From JAPHSX01 sp039714395 (GTDB taxonomy: Bacteria; Pseudomonadota; Gammaproteobacteria; Thiohalomonadales; Thiohalomonadaceae), in NCBI GenBank assembly GCA_039714395.1, contig JBDLJH010000008.1, forward strand, positions 62,001 to 126,000: 64,000 nucleotides of DNA, written 5' to 3'. The position numbers and the translations under genes are program-made. Below, piece after piece: positions 50,485-60,020 of this stretch (positions are counted from its first letter, which is position 1; the number at the start of each line of letters is the position of its first letter). The notes under the pieces were generated by a model, which made no database searches, was not told the DNA's origin, and saw nothing but the letters and a program-made list of their open reading frames with translations.

Positions 50485-51162
50485 ATGAGCATGAGTATTA
50501 AGTTACGCGGCCTGTGGCATGAGTATCGTGGCCTTGCGTTGTTTATCGCTCTGATGTTGCTGTTTCGCAGTGTTATTGCCGACTGGAATACGGTACCTAC
50601 GGGCTCGATGCAACCAACCATTGTTGAGGGTGACCGCATTCTGGTTAACAAGATGGCCTACGATTTTCGTCTGCCGTTTAGTCACATATCCTTGCTGCGT
50701 ACGGGTGAGCCGCAGCGTGGTGATATTGTAATATTTGATTCGGTGCGTGCAGACAAGCGTATGGTTAAGCGGGTGATTGCTCTTCCCGGAGACCTTGTAG
50801 CGATGGTCAACAAGCGGCTTAATATTAATGGTCAGTGGCTTAACTACAGTGCCAGTGATAAATCTTCGCTGGGGAAAGAGGCGCAAACTTATCAGGAGTC
50901 TCTGGCTGAGCGTGACCATCCGATCCGTATCTATCCCGGTGAGCGTTCAGGGCTAAGTGATTTTTCTCCGGTAGAGGTGCCAGAGGGGCACTATTTGGTA
51001 CTGGGGGATAATCGTGACCGTAGTGCTGATTCTCGTGTTTACGGATTTATTCCCCGTAAGGAGATTGTTGGGCGTAGCCGTAGCGTGGTGTTATCGCTTG
51101 ATTATGATAATTACTATTTGCCGCGGGCCAATCGTTTTCTGATTCCATTGGCCGGGAGTTGA
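50485..51162 (+). CDS. lepB: Signal peptidase I
   Basis: 225 residues: one N-terminal membrane helix (LALFIALMLLFRSVIAD), catalytic Ser in TVPTGSMQPTI (S about 41), Lys in KRMVKRVIALPGD (general base), and the conserved GDNRDRSADSRVYGFIP box. Serine-lysine protease motifs are complete. It is shorter than E. coli LepB, having one rather than two membrane helices. It lies between amgK and murU, with no lepA or rnc nearby, so it may be a second copy; other copies cannot be seen. Confidence 0.9.
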   Translation: MSMSIKLRGLWHEYRGLALFIALMLLFRSVIADWNTVPTGSMQPTIVEGDRILVNKMAYDFRLPFSHISLLRTGEPQRGDIVIFDSVRADKRMVKRVIALPGDLVAMVNKRLNINGQWLNYSASDKSSLGKEAQTYQESLAERDHPIRIYPGERSGLSDFSPVEVPEGHYLVLGDNRDRSADSRVYGFIPRKEIVGRSRSVVLSLDYDNYYLPRANRFLIPLAGS

Positions 51163-51167
51163 GCGAC

Positions 51168-51199
51168 AAAAAAGGCGACCCGAAGGTCGCCTTTTTTAT
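51168..51199. terminator. Bidirectional rho-independent terminator
   Basis: AAAAAAGGCGACC-CGAA-GGTCGCCTTTTTT, a 13-bp stem including the A and T runs. It serves both the lepB transcript and the convergent Sel1 gene. Confidence 0.92.
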
Positions 51200-51213
51200 T
51201 AGGTGCAAGCCGC

Positions 51214-51651
51214 TTACATATCAAACCCCGCCTTTTTGTAATATTCCTTCGCCTTTTCCTCGTCCTTCTCTACACCATAGCCGTCCTGGTACATCATTCC
51301 CATGGTAGTGAGGGAACCTTGCAGACCCTGGGCTGCGGCTTTTTCAAACCATTCGATGGCCTGTTTGGTATCTTTCTCTACCCCTTCGCCCTCAAGGTAC
51401 ATCACGGCGAGTCCGTGCTGCGCCAGACCGTGGCCTTTCTCGGCGGCGGCGCGCATGTTCTTGACCGCTTCGGCCATATTGGGGGTACCGATGAGGCCGC
51501 CCTGCTGCATGATGGCAACACGGTACTGGGCCTCGGCATTGCCCTGATCGGCCAGTGGCGAGAGTAGTTGCATCGCGGTGGCGAAGTGTTTGCCTTCAAA
51601 GGCGGCGATGCCGCTGCCAAGATCCATGCCGTCGTTGTGGGATTCGCTCAT
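51214..51651 (-). CDS. Sel1-like tetratricopeptide repeat protein (145 aa)
   Basis: About three Sel1/TPR repeats, seen as LLSPLADQGNAEAQYRVAIM, MRAAAEKGHGLAQHGLAVMYLEG and WFEKAAAQGLQGSLTTMGMMYQDG, ending KEYYKKAGFDM. No signal peptide, so cytoplasmic. The GAGGT Shine-Dalgarno supports the start. Sel1 proteins are scaffolds; partners are unknown. It points away from murU. Confidence 0.87.
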   Translation of the reverse strand: MSESHNDGMDLGSGIAAFEGKHFATAMQLLSPLADQGNAEAQYRVAIMQQGGLIGTPNMAEAVKNMRAAAEKGHGLAQHGLAVMYLEGEGVEKDTKQAIEWFEKAAAQGLQGSLTTMGMMYQDGYGVEKDEEKAKEYYKKAGFDM

Positions 51652-51928
51652 GGCTGTTACCTCAAATCTGTTGTGGGTTGCGTGGGCGCACGGTAGCGCC
51701 CGTCTTATGGCAAGTCAAATGGGTGCGGTGGGTCTGTTTTTAAAGAGGGGATAGAAGGGGCAGCAGATAATATGGTGTTTGGATCCGTGACATGTTGAAA
51801 AGATCAGGTTGAATATGCGGTTGACGGTATCTGGAAATAGTCTTTCGTGCCCTTGTATGGGGTAATATGGGCTTTGTTGCTGTGGTGAGAAATATATTTT
51901 TTTTGATGATGTCGGGTCGTAACTGAAT

Positions 51929-52603
51929 ATGAAAGCGATGATTTTAGCGGCGGGTCGGGGTGAGCGAATGCGCCCGCTTACCGACCATACTCCAAAGCCG
52001 CTTTTGTCGGTGGGAAACAAGCGGCTTATCGAGTACCACCTGGAGGCACTGGCCAGTGCCGGTTTTGATGAGGTGGTCATTAATCATGCCCACCTGGGTG
52101 AGCAGATCGAGCAGGTGCTGGGTGGCGGTGAGCGTTACGGAGTGAGGATTCACTACTCGCCGGAAGCTGGGGCGCTGGAGACCGGTGGCGGAATCTTTCG
52201 TGCTCTGCCGCTACTCGGTGATGAGCCCTTCGTGGTGGTTAATGGTGATGTCTGGTGCGACTATCCCTTTGCTCGCCTGCGTGGGCGGGAGGTGCAGGGC
52301 GCACATCTGGTGCTGGTGCCCAATCCACCGCAGCACCTGGCGGGTGATTTTGTGTTGCGTGGTGAGACGGTGTCCGATGAAGGGGGGGGCGAGCGGCTGA
52401 CCTTCTCCGGTATCGGCCTCTATCATCCATCACTATTCGATGGGTGCGAGGCGGGGGCTTTCCCGCTGGCACCGCTGTTGCGCCGGGCGATGGCCATGGG
52501 AAAGGTGAGTGGTGAGTGTTTCGATGGCCAGTGGTTTGATATCGGTACCCCCGAGCGGCTGCAACAACTCGATGCGATGCTGCCAGGCGAGGAGCTGCGC
52601 TGA
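51929..52603 (+). CDS. murU: N-acetylmuramate-alpha-1-phosphate uridylyltransferase MurU
   Basis: 224 residues of the nucleotidyltransferase fold: AMILAAGRGERMRPLTDHTPKPLL at the start, GALETGGGIFRALP, VVVNGDVWCDYPF and FDGQWFDIGTPERLQQLD. MurU makes UDP-MurNAc from MurNAc-1-phosphate, bypassing de novo synthesis and fosfomycin. It works with AmgK, encoded upstream. The stop overlaps the next gene's ATG by one base (TGATG), so it is translationally coupled to the glutamate-cysteine-ligase-like gene. Confidence 0.92.
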   Translation: MKAMILAAGRGERMRPLTDHTPKPLLSVGNKRLIEYHLEALASAGFDEVVINHAHLGEQIEQVLGGGERYGVRIHYSPEAGALETGGGIFRALPLLGDEPFVVVNGDVWCDYPFARLRGREVQGAHLVLVPNPPQHLAGDFVLRGETVSDEGGGERLTFSGIGLYHPSLFDGCEAGAFPLAPLLRRAMAMGKVSGECFDGQWFDIGTPERLQQLDAMLPGEELR

Positions 52604-54036
52604 TGGGACAGGAGATTAGTGGCAGCCACTTTCGCAAGGAGGATTTTGACCGCTTCTCCCGTCACCTGACGGAGGAGACCATACTGTTGCAGCGCCTGTT
52701 TGACGACAGGGCCTTATCATCTCGCCACGGTAGCGGTGGCTTCGAACTGGAGGCGTGGCTGGTGGACAGGGCGGGCTGCCCGGCACCGATCAATGAGCAG
52801 TATCTTGCCCTGCTAGGGGATGAGGCGCTGTTCAGCCCGGAACTCTCCCAGTTTAATGTCGAGCTAAACTCTACGCCGCTACAGGTGGAGGGGAATGCAC
52901 TTTCTCGCATGCACCGCGAGTTGCAGGGCAATTGGGACTACTGTCGTAGCGTGGCTCAGGGGCTTGATGCGGATCTGGTGATGGTGGGCATTTTGCCCAC
53001 AGTGCGCGATGAGATGCTTAGCCTTAGGTACATGTCGGACATGGAGCGCTATCGTGCCCTTAATGAGCAGGTGCTCAGGCTGCGCCGGGGCAAGCCGCTG
53101 CACCTCGATATTCATGGCTTGCAGCACCTGAGTACGGAACATAGTGATGTCATGCTGGAGGCGGCGACCACCTCCTTCCAGATCCATCTGCAGGTGGATC
53201 AGGACCGCGCGGTGCGCTACTACAATGCGATGCAGATCCTCTCTGCGCCGATGGTTGCATTGAGTGCCAATTCGCCGCTGCTGTTTGGCAAACGGTTGTG
53301 GCAGGAGACTCGCATTCCGTTGTTTGAGCAGGCGGTGGCGGTGGGTGGTATCGATGGGGCTGCCTTCGGACCGATGAAGCGCGTCTCCTTCGGTACCGGC
53401 TATGCCCGTCACTCCCTGATGGAGACCTTTAGCGAAAATCACGATCACTTCCCTATTCTGCTACCGGTGGATCTGGGTGATGAGGCGGCACGATTTAACC
53501 ACCTGCGTCTGCACAATGGCACTATCTGGCGCTGGAATCGTCCGCTCATCGGCTTTGATGAAGATGGTACCCCCCACCTGCGCATTGAGCACCGGGTGAT
53601 CCCCTCCGGTCCCAGTGTGCTCGATACCATGGCCAATACGGCCTTCTTCTTTGGTCTGGTATATAGCCTGGCCGAGCAGGATGAAGCGCCAGAGCACCAC
53701 CTTGATTTTGCTGCTGCCCGTGACAATTTCTATCAGGCGGCGAGGCTGGGTCTGGCAGCCCCCGTTGACTGGATAGAGGGTAGTCACGGTCGCATGCTGG
53801 ATCTATTGCTGGCCCTGTTGCCACGAGCGCGTGAGGGGCTGCAACGCCAGGGTTGCAGCGATGCCGATATTGAACTCTACCTCGGTGTGATTGAGGCGCG
53901 ATTACAGAACGGGCAGACCGGTTCTGCCTGGCAGCTCGGTTGGCTGGATTGCCACGGCGAGGATCTCGGCGCACTGGTTGCGGCCTACCGTGAGCGCCAG
54001 GATAGCGGTGAGCCGGTGCATCGCTGGAAGATCTAA
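52603..54036 (+). CDS. Glutamate-cysteine ligase superfamily protein (477 aa)
   Basis: Residues near 42-52 (GGFELEAWLVD), 80-95 (LSQFNVELNSTPLQVEG) and 165-185 (ATTSFQIHLQVDQDRAVRYYN) match the metal- and substrate-binding strands of carboxylate-amine ligases in the GshA/GCS2 group. RIEHRVIPSGPSVLDTMAN fits the distal part. It is not the canonical GshA by sequence. It overlaps murU by one base and is followed 16 bases later by an M14-family deacylase. The product is probably a gamma-glutamyl or amino-acid conjugate; the partner substrate is unknown. Confidence 0.83.
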   Translation: MGQEISGSHFRKEDFDRFSRHLTEETILLQRLFDDRALSSRHGSGGFELEAWLVDRAGCPAPINEQYLALLGDEALFSPELSQFNVELNSTPLQVEGNALSRMHRELQGNWDYCRSVAQGLDADLVMVGILPTVRDEMLSLRYMSDMERYRALNEQVLRLRRGKPLHLDIHGLQHLSTEHSDVMLEAATTSFQIHLQVDQDRAVRYYNAMQILSAPMVALSANSPLLFGKRLWQETRIPLFEQAVAVGGIDGAAFGPMKRVSFGTGYARHSLMETFSENHDHFPILLPVDLGDEAARFNHLRLHNGTIWRWNRPLIGFDEDGTPHLRIEHRVIPSGPSVLDTMANTAFFFGLVYSLAEQDEAPEHHLDFAAARDNFYQAARLGLAAPVDWIEGSHGRMLDLLLALLPRAREGLQRQGCSDADIELYLGVIEARLQNGQTGSAWQLGWLDCHGEDLGALVAAYRERQDSGEPVHRWKI

Positions 54037-54052
54037 TTTTAAAGAGAATGTA

Positions 54053-55051
54053 ATGCTGACAGAATTGAATGCGATACCAGATGGGCTGCTGGAGCTGCCG
54101 GCCAACGAGTTGTACCAGCGCCTCGATGGACCGACCCTGATCCATCTGCCGGGGCGTAATCCAGAGCCGCTGTTTGTCTCGGTGCTGTTGCACGGTAACG
54201 AGGATACCGGCTGGGAGGCGATGTGCCAGCTGCTGACAAAGTATCAGGACGGTGAGCTACCCCGGGCACTTTCACTCTTCATTGGTAATGTCTCGGCGGC
54301 GAAGGGCGGGGCACGCCGTCTAGACGGTCAGCACGACTACAATCGTATCTGGAAAGGTGACGGTGATGAGGAGCACAAAATGGCGCAGCAGATCATTGAG
54401 ACGATGCGCCAACGCCAGGTCTTCGCCAGTATCGACATCCACAATAATACCGGCCTCAATCCGCACTACGCCTGCATTAATGTACGGGACCACCGCTTTC
54501 TGCATCTGGCGATTTTGTTTAGTCGTACCGTGGTTTACTTCATCAGTCCCGATGCGGTGCAGTCGATGGCATTTAGTAAGTTATGTCCGGCAGTGACGGT
54601 GGAGTGTGGCAAGGTAGGGCTGCGCCACTCTACCGAGCATGCACTGGAGTTCGTGGAGGCTGCACTACATCTGGATCACTTTCCTGATCATCCTGTCTCT
54701 TCCCATGACTATGAGCTGTTTCACACCGTTGCCACGGTCAAGGTGCCTGAGTCGATTAGCTTTGGTTTTGAGCCACAGGGGGGGGAGCTTGCCTTCTCCC
54801 CTGATCTTGACCACCTCAATTTCCGCGAGCTTCCTAGTGGCACCTTGCTGGCACAATTGCATAGTGAGTCGGCACGACTAGAGGCTTGGGATGAGGCAGG
54901 GGAGGATGTGAGTGAACGTTTCTTTGTTAATGACAGTGGCAGTTTGAAGACCCGTCTGCCGCTCATGCCCTCAATGCTGACACTCAATGAAGAGGTTATT
55001 CGTCAGGACTGTCTCTGTTATTTGATGGAGCGACTCCCCGCGCTTAGCTGA
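54053..55051 (+). CDS. Succinylglutamate desuccinylase/aspartoacylase-family M14 deacylase (332 aa)
   Basis: Zinc carboxypeptidase-like (AstE/AspA) pattern: VSVLLHGNEDTGWEA gives the HxxE ligands near residue 47, DIHNNTG near 125 the third His, and AVTVECGKVGLRHS the catalytic Glu. The family removes acyl or N-acyl-amino-acid groups. The start at 54053 (MLTELNAIPDG) is chosen because the open frame upstream lies inside the ligase gene. It appears co-transcribed with the ligase and murU. Ligase plus deacylase suggests a reversible amide-modification pathway. Confidence 0.87.
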   Translation: MLTELNAIPDGLLELPANELYQRLDGPTLIHLPGRNPEPLFVSVLLHGNEDTGWEAMCQLLTKYQDGELPRALSLFIGNVSAAKGGARRLDGQHDYNRIWKGDGDEEHKMAQQIIETMRQRQVFASIDIHNNTGLNPHYACINVRDHRFLHLAILFSRTVVYFISPDAVQSMAFSKLCPAVTVECGKVGLRHSTEHALEFVEAALHLDHFPDHPVSSHDYELFHTVATVKVPESISFGFEPQGGELAFSPDLDHLNFRELPSGTLLAQLHSESARLEAWDEAGEDVSERFFVNDSGSLKTRLPLMPSMLTLNEEVIRQDCLCYLMERLPALS

Positions 55052-55248
55052 GTTTATCTTGTTGATTTTAAATATAAAATACGCTGTTTTTTTGGTGGAT
55101 CTATATTGTGTGTGCCGGTTCACAGTTCGTCATATCTGACCTCATGCCATGGAATTCTGAACACTGTGTCACAGAAAAATAGCTCTGTGTGCCCCAATCT
55201 TAGCGTCAAGCCAAAGAGATTCTGGCCGGGCCAGATGGGGAGAGCGAG

Positions 55249-55596
55249 ATGAACAAGCCGTATGTTGTGGTTTTTACCGGAGATATTATCCTCGGTGTTG
55301 ATGTCGGAACGGTAAAGAGTAATCTCGTACTCTCAACTGGCATTAGTGATGCCAGGGCCAGCAAGTTGTTTGGTCGTGGTGAGGTAGTCCTCAAGCATTA
55401 CGCCACCGCAGCTGAGGCCGAGCGTCTTGCCGAAAAGTTCTATCAGGCGGGTGCCATTTGCGATATTCGTGATTCCCGCCTTAGCTCAAAGAATCCTGGT
55501 GCCGAGGTTGGTGGCGAGAGTTCACTGGTGCGTATGCTCAGGCATTTCACCGGTAATGGTCGCCGTAATGCCGCTCGTAAACAGAAACAGGCCTGA
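55249..55596 (+). CDS. Small protein with an L7/L12-like repeat-type domain (115 aa)
   Basis: Residues about 3-80 (VVVFTGDIILGVDVGTVKSN..., then GRGEVVLKHYATAAEAERLA, FYQAGAICDIRD) resemble a small domain with a Gly near the start, a VxxNL helix and an AExLAxxFxxAGA end, seen in proteobacterial proteins of unknown role. The C-terminal 35 residues are basic and disordered (GNGRRNAARKQKQA). GGGAG precedes the ATG. It stands alone between the deacylase and purT genes. Confidence 0.65.
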   Translation: MNKPYVVVFTGDIILGVDVGTVKSNLVLSTGISDARASKLFGRGEVVLKHYATAAEAERLAEKFYQAGAICDIRDSRLSSKNPGAEVGGESSLVRMLRHFTGNGRRNAARKQKQA

Positions 55597-55641
55597 TTCG
55601 ACTTCTACGGCGAGTTCTCTCTCCCGCTGTACTCTGATCCC

Positions 55642-56841
55642 CTACAATTTTACAGGCCTGACCCTGGCCGCTGATAATTTGGCCCTTTCCCGGCACTCCC
55701 CACTATCTTTACCATAGGCTAGCGCCACCCCCATGCGTCGTCGCGTGAATGACTCGGGCTTACCGAACAGGCGCAGCTCGGTATCGGGAACCCGCATCGC
55801 CTCCTCGACTCCCTCAAAGGCGATCCCCACCTCCTCCATACTGCCGTAGATTACGGCACTGGCCCCGGCGTTACGCAGGGTGGTGGAGACCGGTAGCCCC
55901 AGGATGGCGCGGGCATGCAGTTCAAACTCGTTTTGCCACTGGGTCGCCATGGTGACCATGCCGGTGTCGTGGGGGCGGGGGGAGACCTCACTGAACCAGA
56001 CCTCATCTCCTTTAATGAACAGTTCCACCCCAAACAGGCCAAGTCCACCCAGGCTGGTGGTGACCCTGGCGGCAATTTCGCGGGAGCGCTCAAGCGCCAG
56101 TGGTGGCATCGGTTGCGGTTGCCAGCTCTCCACATAGTCCCCCTCCTGCTGGAGGTGGCCGATAGGCTCGCAGAAGTGGGTCTCTATCTCGCCGTTCTCA
56201 CCCATTGCGCGCACCGTCAGCAGGGTGATCTCGTAGTCGAATTGAATCATCTGCTCGACGATCACCCGCCCCTGGTCAATACGGCTGCCCGATTTTGCAT
56301 ATTCCCAGGCGCGATCAAGATCTTCTGCACTCCTGAGGGTCGACTGTCCCTTGCCCGATGAGGACATCACCGGCTTGACGATACAGGGGTAACCGATGCC
56401 ACCATTGATGGCTGCTTCAACCTCCTCGCGTGACTGGGCGAAGGCGTAGCGGGAGCAGGCCACTCCCAGCTCCTCTGCGGCAAGGCGGCGGATCCCCTCG
56501 CGATTCATTGTCAGTTGGGTGGCACGGGCAGTGGGGATTACCGTTGCCACTCCATCTGTCTCGATGCGCGCCAGCTCATCGGTGGCGATGGCTTCGATCT
56601 CCGGTACGATGAGAGCGGGACGTTCCCGCTCCACCAGTGCACGTAGCTGTGTTGCATCGGCCATGTTGATCACATGGTGGCGGTGGGCGACCTGATGGCC
56701 GGGGGCATTATCGTAGCGGTCGACGGCGATCACCTCTACGCCGAGGCGTTGCAGGGCGATGATTACCTCTTTACCCAGTTCGCCACTGCCAAGTAGCATT
56801 ACACGGGTGGCGTTAGGGGAAAGCGGGGTGCCAAGTTTCAT
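55642..56841 (-). CDS. purT: Formate-dependent phosphoribosylglycinamide formyltransferase PurT
   Basis: 399 residues with an ATP-grasp fold: RVMLLGSGELGKEVIIALQRLGVEVIAVDRY at the N-terminus, CIVKPVMSSSGKGQS near residue 155, GVELFIKGDEVWFSEVSPRPHDTGMVT near 265 and a C-terminal lid. It makes formyl-GAR from GAR, formate and ATP, bypassing folate. ATG follows AAGGAG by 8 bases. No PurR-type operator was obvious in the 90 bases upstream. Confidence 0.95.
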   Translation of the reverse strand: MKLGTPLSPNATRVMLLGSGELGKEVIIALQRLGVEVIAVDRYDNAPGHQVAHRHHVINMADATQLRALVERERPALIVPEIEAIATDELARIETDGVATVIPTARATQLTMNREGIRRLAAEELGVACSRYAFAQSREEVEAAINGGIGYPCIVKPVMSSSGKGQSTLRSAEDLDRAWEYAKSGSRIDQGRVIVEQMIQFDYEITLLTVRAMGENGEIETHFCEPIGHLQQEGDYVESWQPQPMPPLALERSREIAARVTTSLGGLGLFGVELFIKGDEVWFSEVSPRPHDTGMVTMATQWQNEFELHARAILGLPVSTTLRNAGASAVIYGSMEEVGIAFEGVEEAMRVPDTELRLFGKPESFTRRRMGVALAYGKDSGECRERAKLSAARVRPVKL

Positions 56842-57011
56842 CTGTAGTTCTCCTTGCTAGGTAGGGGCATTTTACGAACAGGGCGTTGCGGGATAAAGCG
56901 CTTTCTTTTATGTGAGCATAATGCGATCGTTTTGTGATGTTTCTCGCCTATGCTTGTTCTGGTCACCGCTTATCTGGAGTGGGGATGGTGAATCGATTAA
57001 AAGGAAATGGA

Positions 57012-58925
57012 ATGGTTGGTTTTTCTCTGTTGCCACGCTCGCTCAATGCACAGCTACGCACGGCCTTACTGCTGTTGTTCATCGCTGCGGCAGGCAGTGT
57101 AGGCTTTACCCTTTATGAGCTGGATCTGAGGAAACATGATTATGTCATTCTTAATCTGGCCGGGCAGTTGCGAGCTATCGCCCAGAATCTGGTACGTCAG
57201 AGCCTGCACTATCGTGATGTAAGGGTGGAGGATACGGTGGCACGTGCCCAGCAGGCCAGGATATTTGCCGAGACCATTAGTGAGCAGAGTGATACCTACG
57301 AGCGCATCGTCACCTCACTGAATAATCGTCTGCTGGAGCCTGAATTGACAGGTCGTAGTGACCCGCTGCGTTGCTCCTGGGATGAACAGTCGATCGCCCA
57401 GCTTAATCTCACGGCTGTTATCTGGCGTGAGTTTCGTCAGGGGCTGGATGTGGCGCTCACCTCGGGGGATACGGGTGCAGCCGTGGATTATATTCTCAGT
57501 CATGAGGCACACCTGAGCGCGGTATCGAAGAATTTGAGCAGTGCCTTTCAGATTATGATGGAGGGCAAAATGGGGCTGATCGCTCTATTTAATAAAATCG
57601 CCCTGGTCGGTTTCCTTCTTATTATTGTGGTGTTACTGACACTCTTTACCTTCACCTTTTCACTTCCGTTACGTACTACTCTATCGGGTATTGGACGTAT
57701 CTCGCAGGGTGACTTTGGTTACCAGCTTCCTTCGCCAGGGGCTAATGAGATCGGCCAAATTACCAGTGCCTTTAATAGTCTCTCCTATCGCCTGCATGCC
57801 CTGTTTAGCCTTACGGACAAAATTAATCGTGCCGACTCGCTTGATGAGAGTCTGCTCTATGTTTTTGATGAATTCAGGGCGTTGCTGCCGTTGGAGTGGG
57901 TCGGCATGTTGTCGCTGGACGCAACAGGCAAAAACTTTGTACTGGAGCGCCGCTATGCCGAGGGGAATACAGTCATGGATGAGGGGGAATGCTTTAGCTC
58001 TGATGGTTCTATGCTGGTCCGAGCCCTGCAGGATTCCAGGCCTCTGCACATTTCAGATCTTGAGAAAATGGTTGCTGAAAACCCGCAGGCACAGTTTGCC
58101 GCTCGTCTCCATGAGGAGGGCTATGGTTCGCTCCTTTTGTTTCCGTTGGCAAGCGAGGGGCAGTGGTCGGCCTTGCTAGCTTTTGCGGCAAAGGAGCGAG
58201 GTGCCTATAACCGCGATCATCTGGAACTACTGGGTAATATTGCCGCCCAGGTGAGTCATAGTTTTGAGAAAACGGTGGTCACCGAGAACCTGGTGATCTC
58301 GGCTATTACCGGTCTGGCCTCACTGGCGGAGAGTCGCGATACGGAGACCGGTGATCACCTGTTACGTATGGCACGTTACTCGGCCATAGTCGCCGAGGAG
58401 CTGGGGCGTGAAGGGCCGTATGCCAGGCAGATTAGTAGCGACACGGTGCGAGACATCCTGCGTTTTGCGCCGATGCATGATATTGGCAAGGTGGGTATTG
58501 AGGATCGCATCCTGCTCAAGCCGGGTAAACTCGATGATGGTGAGCGTAGCGAGATGGAACGGCATCCGCTGATAGGCGCAGAGGTGCTGCGCCGTTGCGA
58601 GCAGAAGATGAACGCGGTGGGTCATAGTGTCTTTCGTACCGGTATCGAGATCGCCGAGAGTCACCATGAAAAATACGATGGTAGTGGCTACCCGCATGGT
58701 CTTAAGGGTGAGGAGATCCCGCTCTCGGCACGTATTGTTGCGGTTGCCGATGTCTTTGATGCCCTTACATCCAAGCGCCCCTATAAGGAGGCGTGGTCAG
58801 TGGAGCGCACCCTGTTGGTGATGCAGGAGGAGGCAGGCGGCCACTTCGACCCACAGGTGATTATTGCATTGCAACGGACCTTGCCGCGCATTATGGAAGT
58901 ATACGAACAACACAAGCATGTATAG
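57012..58925 (+). CDS. Membrane HAMP / GAF / HD-GYP protein, probable cyclic-di-GMP phosphodiesterase (637 aa)
   Basis: Two membrane helices (TALLLLFIAAAGSVGFTLY near the N-terminus and ALVGFLLIIVVLLTLFTFTF near residue 205) enclose a periplasmic sensor. Then come HAMP (LSGIGRISQGDFGYQL), a GAF-like domain and an HD-GYP domain with intact FAPMHDIGK and HHEKYDGSGYPHGL. It should break down cyclic-di-GMP in response to an external signal. The ATG at 57012 has AAGGA at 6 bases; an alternative ATG at 56985 also has GGAG, so the N-terminus is uncertain. Confidence 0.9.
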   Translation: MVGFSLLPRSLNAQLRTALLLLFIAAAGSVGFTLYELDLRKHDYVILNLAGQLRAIAQNLVRQSLHYRDVRVEDTVARAQQARIFAETISEQSDTYERIVTSLNNRLLEPELTGRSDPLRCSWDEQSIAQLNLTAVIWREFRQGLDVALTSGDTGAAVDYILSHEAHLSAVSKNLSSAFQIMMEGKMGLIALFNKIALVGFLLIIVVLLTLFTFTFSLPLRTTLSGIGRISQGDFGYQLPSPGANEIGQITSAFNSLSYRLHALFSLTDKINRADSLDESLLYVFDEFRALLPLEWVGMLSLDATGKNFVLERRYAEGNTVMDEGECFSSDGSMLVRALQDSRPLHISDLEKMVAENPQAQFAARLHEEGYGSLLLFPLASEGQWSALLAFAAKERGAYNRDHLELLGNIAAQVSHSFEKTVVTENLVISAITGLASLAESRDTETGDHLLRMARYSAIVAEELGREGPYARQISSDTVRDILRFAPMHDIGKVGIEDRILLKPGKLDDGERSEMERHPLIGAEVLRRCEQKMNAVGHSVFRTGIEIAESHHEKYDGSGYPHGLKGEEIPLSARIVAVADVFDALTSKRPYKEAWSVERTLLVMQEEAGGHFDPQVIIALQRTLPRIMEVYEQHKHV

Positions 58926-58969
58926 AGACGTTGTCTCTATTTGTTAATGCTCCTCCCTCCTCATGTTCT

Positions 58970-58991
58970 GCCCCGAACGGGGCTCTTTTTG
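58970..58991 (+). terminator. Rho-independent terminator after the HD-GYP gene
   Basis: GCCCCG-AA-CGGGGC followed by TCTTTTTG. A second small palindrome AGAGACGTTGTCTCT (58924-58938) sits just before it. Confidence 0.85.
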
Positions 58992-59049
58992 TCTCATGTT
59001 TACCTTCTTTTATACTCACTATAGAGTAGTTAAAAAAGGAGGATGAAAT

Positions 59050-59865
59050 ATGAGATTAGCTGGATTCACTTTTTTTCTAGCCTGTTGTTCATTACTGCCG
59101 GGTATTGCTGCAGCAGAGGCCATGGTTCTGGTTCAGGGATATCTGGGTGAGGATGATCCGTGGCGACGTAGCGGCGTCAGCACGGCCATTCAGCGTGCGG
59201 GCTGGCAGGATGGCGGGCACCTGATGGATGGCCCCGATGGGGTTCGACGCAATGGCCCTGGCAGTAAGGTGGCGAAAAGTTTCTATACCGTGGCCTTACC
59301 TACCGAGGCCCCGCTGCTTGCTCAGGTGCAATATCTGGAAAGGTACATGGCCTATGTGCAGGCGCGCCATGAGGGAGAGTCGCTCTATCTGATTGGTCAT
59401 TCTGCTGGTGGTGTGTTGGCCAGAATCTACATGGTGCGGCATCCCAGGGTGCGTATTAGTGCCCTTATTACTATCGCCTCACCGCACCTGGGAACGGGTA
59501 GCGCCGAGGTGGGACTGATGGCCAGTCAGAGCCCACTCGGCTGGGTGGCCCCCTTTATGGGGGCACAGAGCCTCAATCGCTCGCAGGGGCTATATCACGA
59601 TCTCTCCCGAGAGCAGCCGGGTAGCCTGCTCTACTGGCTTAACCGTCAGCCCCATCCCCAGTCACGTTATGTTGCGGTGATCCACAAGGGCGGAGGTCTC
59701 TTTGGTTTGGGGGATATGGTGGTACCCGAGTGGAGTCAGGATATGAATAACGTTGCCAGCTTGCGCGGGGCGGTGGTGAGCCTGCAGGTGTCCGGTGAGC
59801 ATCAGCTCAATGCAACCGATGGGGTGTTGTTACTGGATATTTTAAGCCGTCTGCAGAGATCTTGA
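59050..59865 (+). CDS. Secreted alpha/beta-hydrolase, lipase-like (271 aa)
   Basis: Signal peptide (FTFFLACCSLLPGIAAAEA) and nucleophile motif LIGHSAGGVLARIYM (GxSxG near residue 118). An oxyanion segment AMVLVQGYLG follows the signal peptide, and SGEHQLNATD near the C-terminus offers the catalytic His. The GxSxG context with SPHLGTGS resembles triacylglycerol lipases or PGAP1-like esterases; the substrate is unknown. The Shine-Dalgarno AAAGGAGG is very strong. Confidence 0.85.
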   Translation: MRLAGFTFFLACCSLLPGIAAAEAMVLVQGYLGEDDPWRRSGVSTAIQRAGWQDGGHLMDGPDGVRRNGPGSKVAKSFYTVALPTEAPLLAQVQYLERYMAYVQARHEGESLYLIGHSAGGVLARIYMVRHPRVRISALITIASPHLGTGSAEVGLMASQSPLGWVAPFMGAQSLNRSQGLYHDLSREQPGSLLYWLNRQPHPQSRYVAVIHKGGGLFGLGDMVVPEWSQDMNNVASLRGAVVSLQVSGEHQLNATDGVLLLDILSRLQRS

Positions 59866-60020
59866 GTGATAGGCCACTTCTGGTTGATTTACTCGCAGGC
59901 CATCTGGTACAACCCTTTCTTGTACCGCAGGAGATAGCCTATTGATCATGAGAGTAGGTAGGGGTACTATACCCGACCTTATTTGTAGGTTGTTTATTAA
60001 TTGAACCAAGGAGATTTACC

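Noticed and set aside
53891..54052. Long N-terminal extension of the M14 deacylase
   Set aside because: It overlaps the end of the ligase gene in another frame; the conserved protein starts at 54053.
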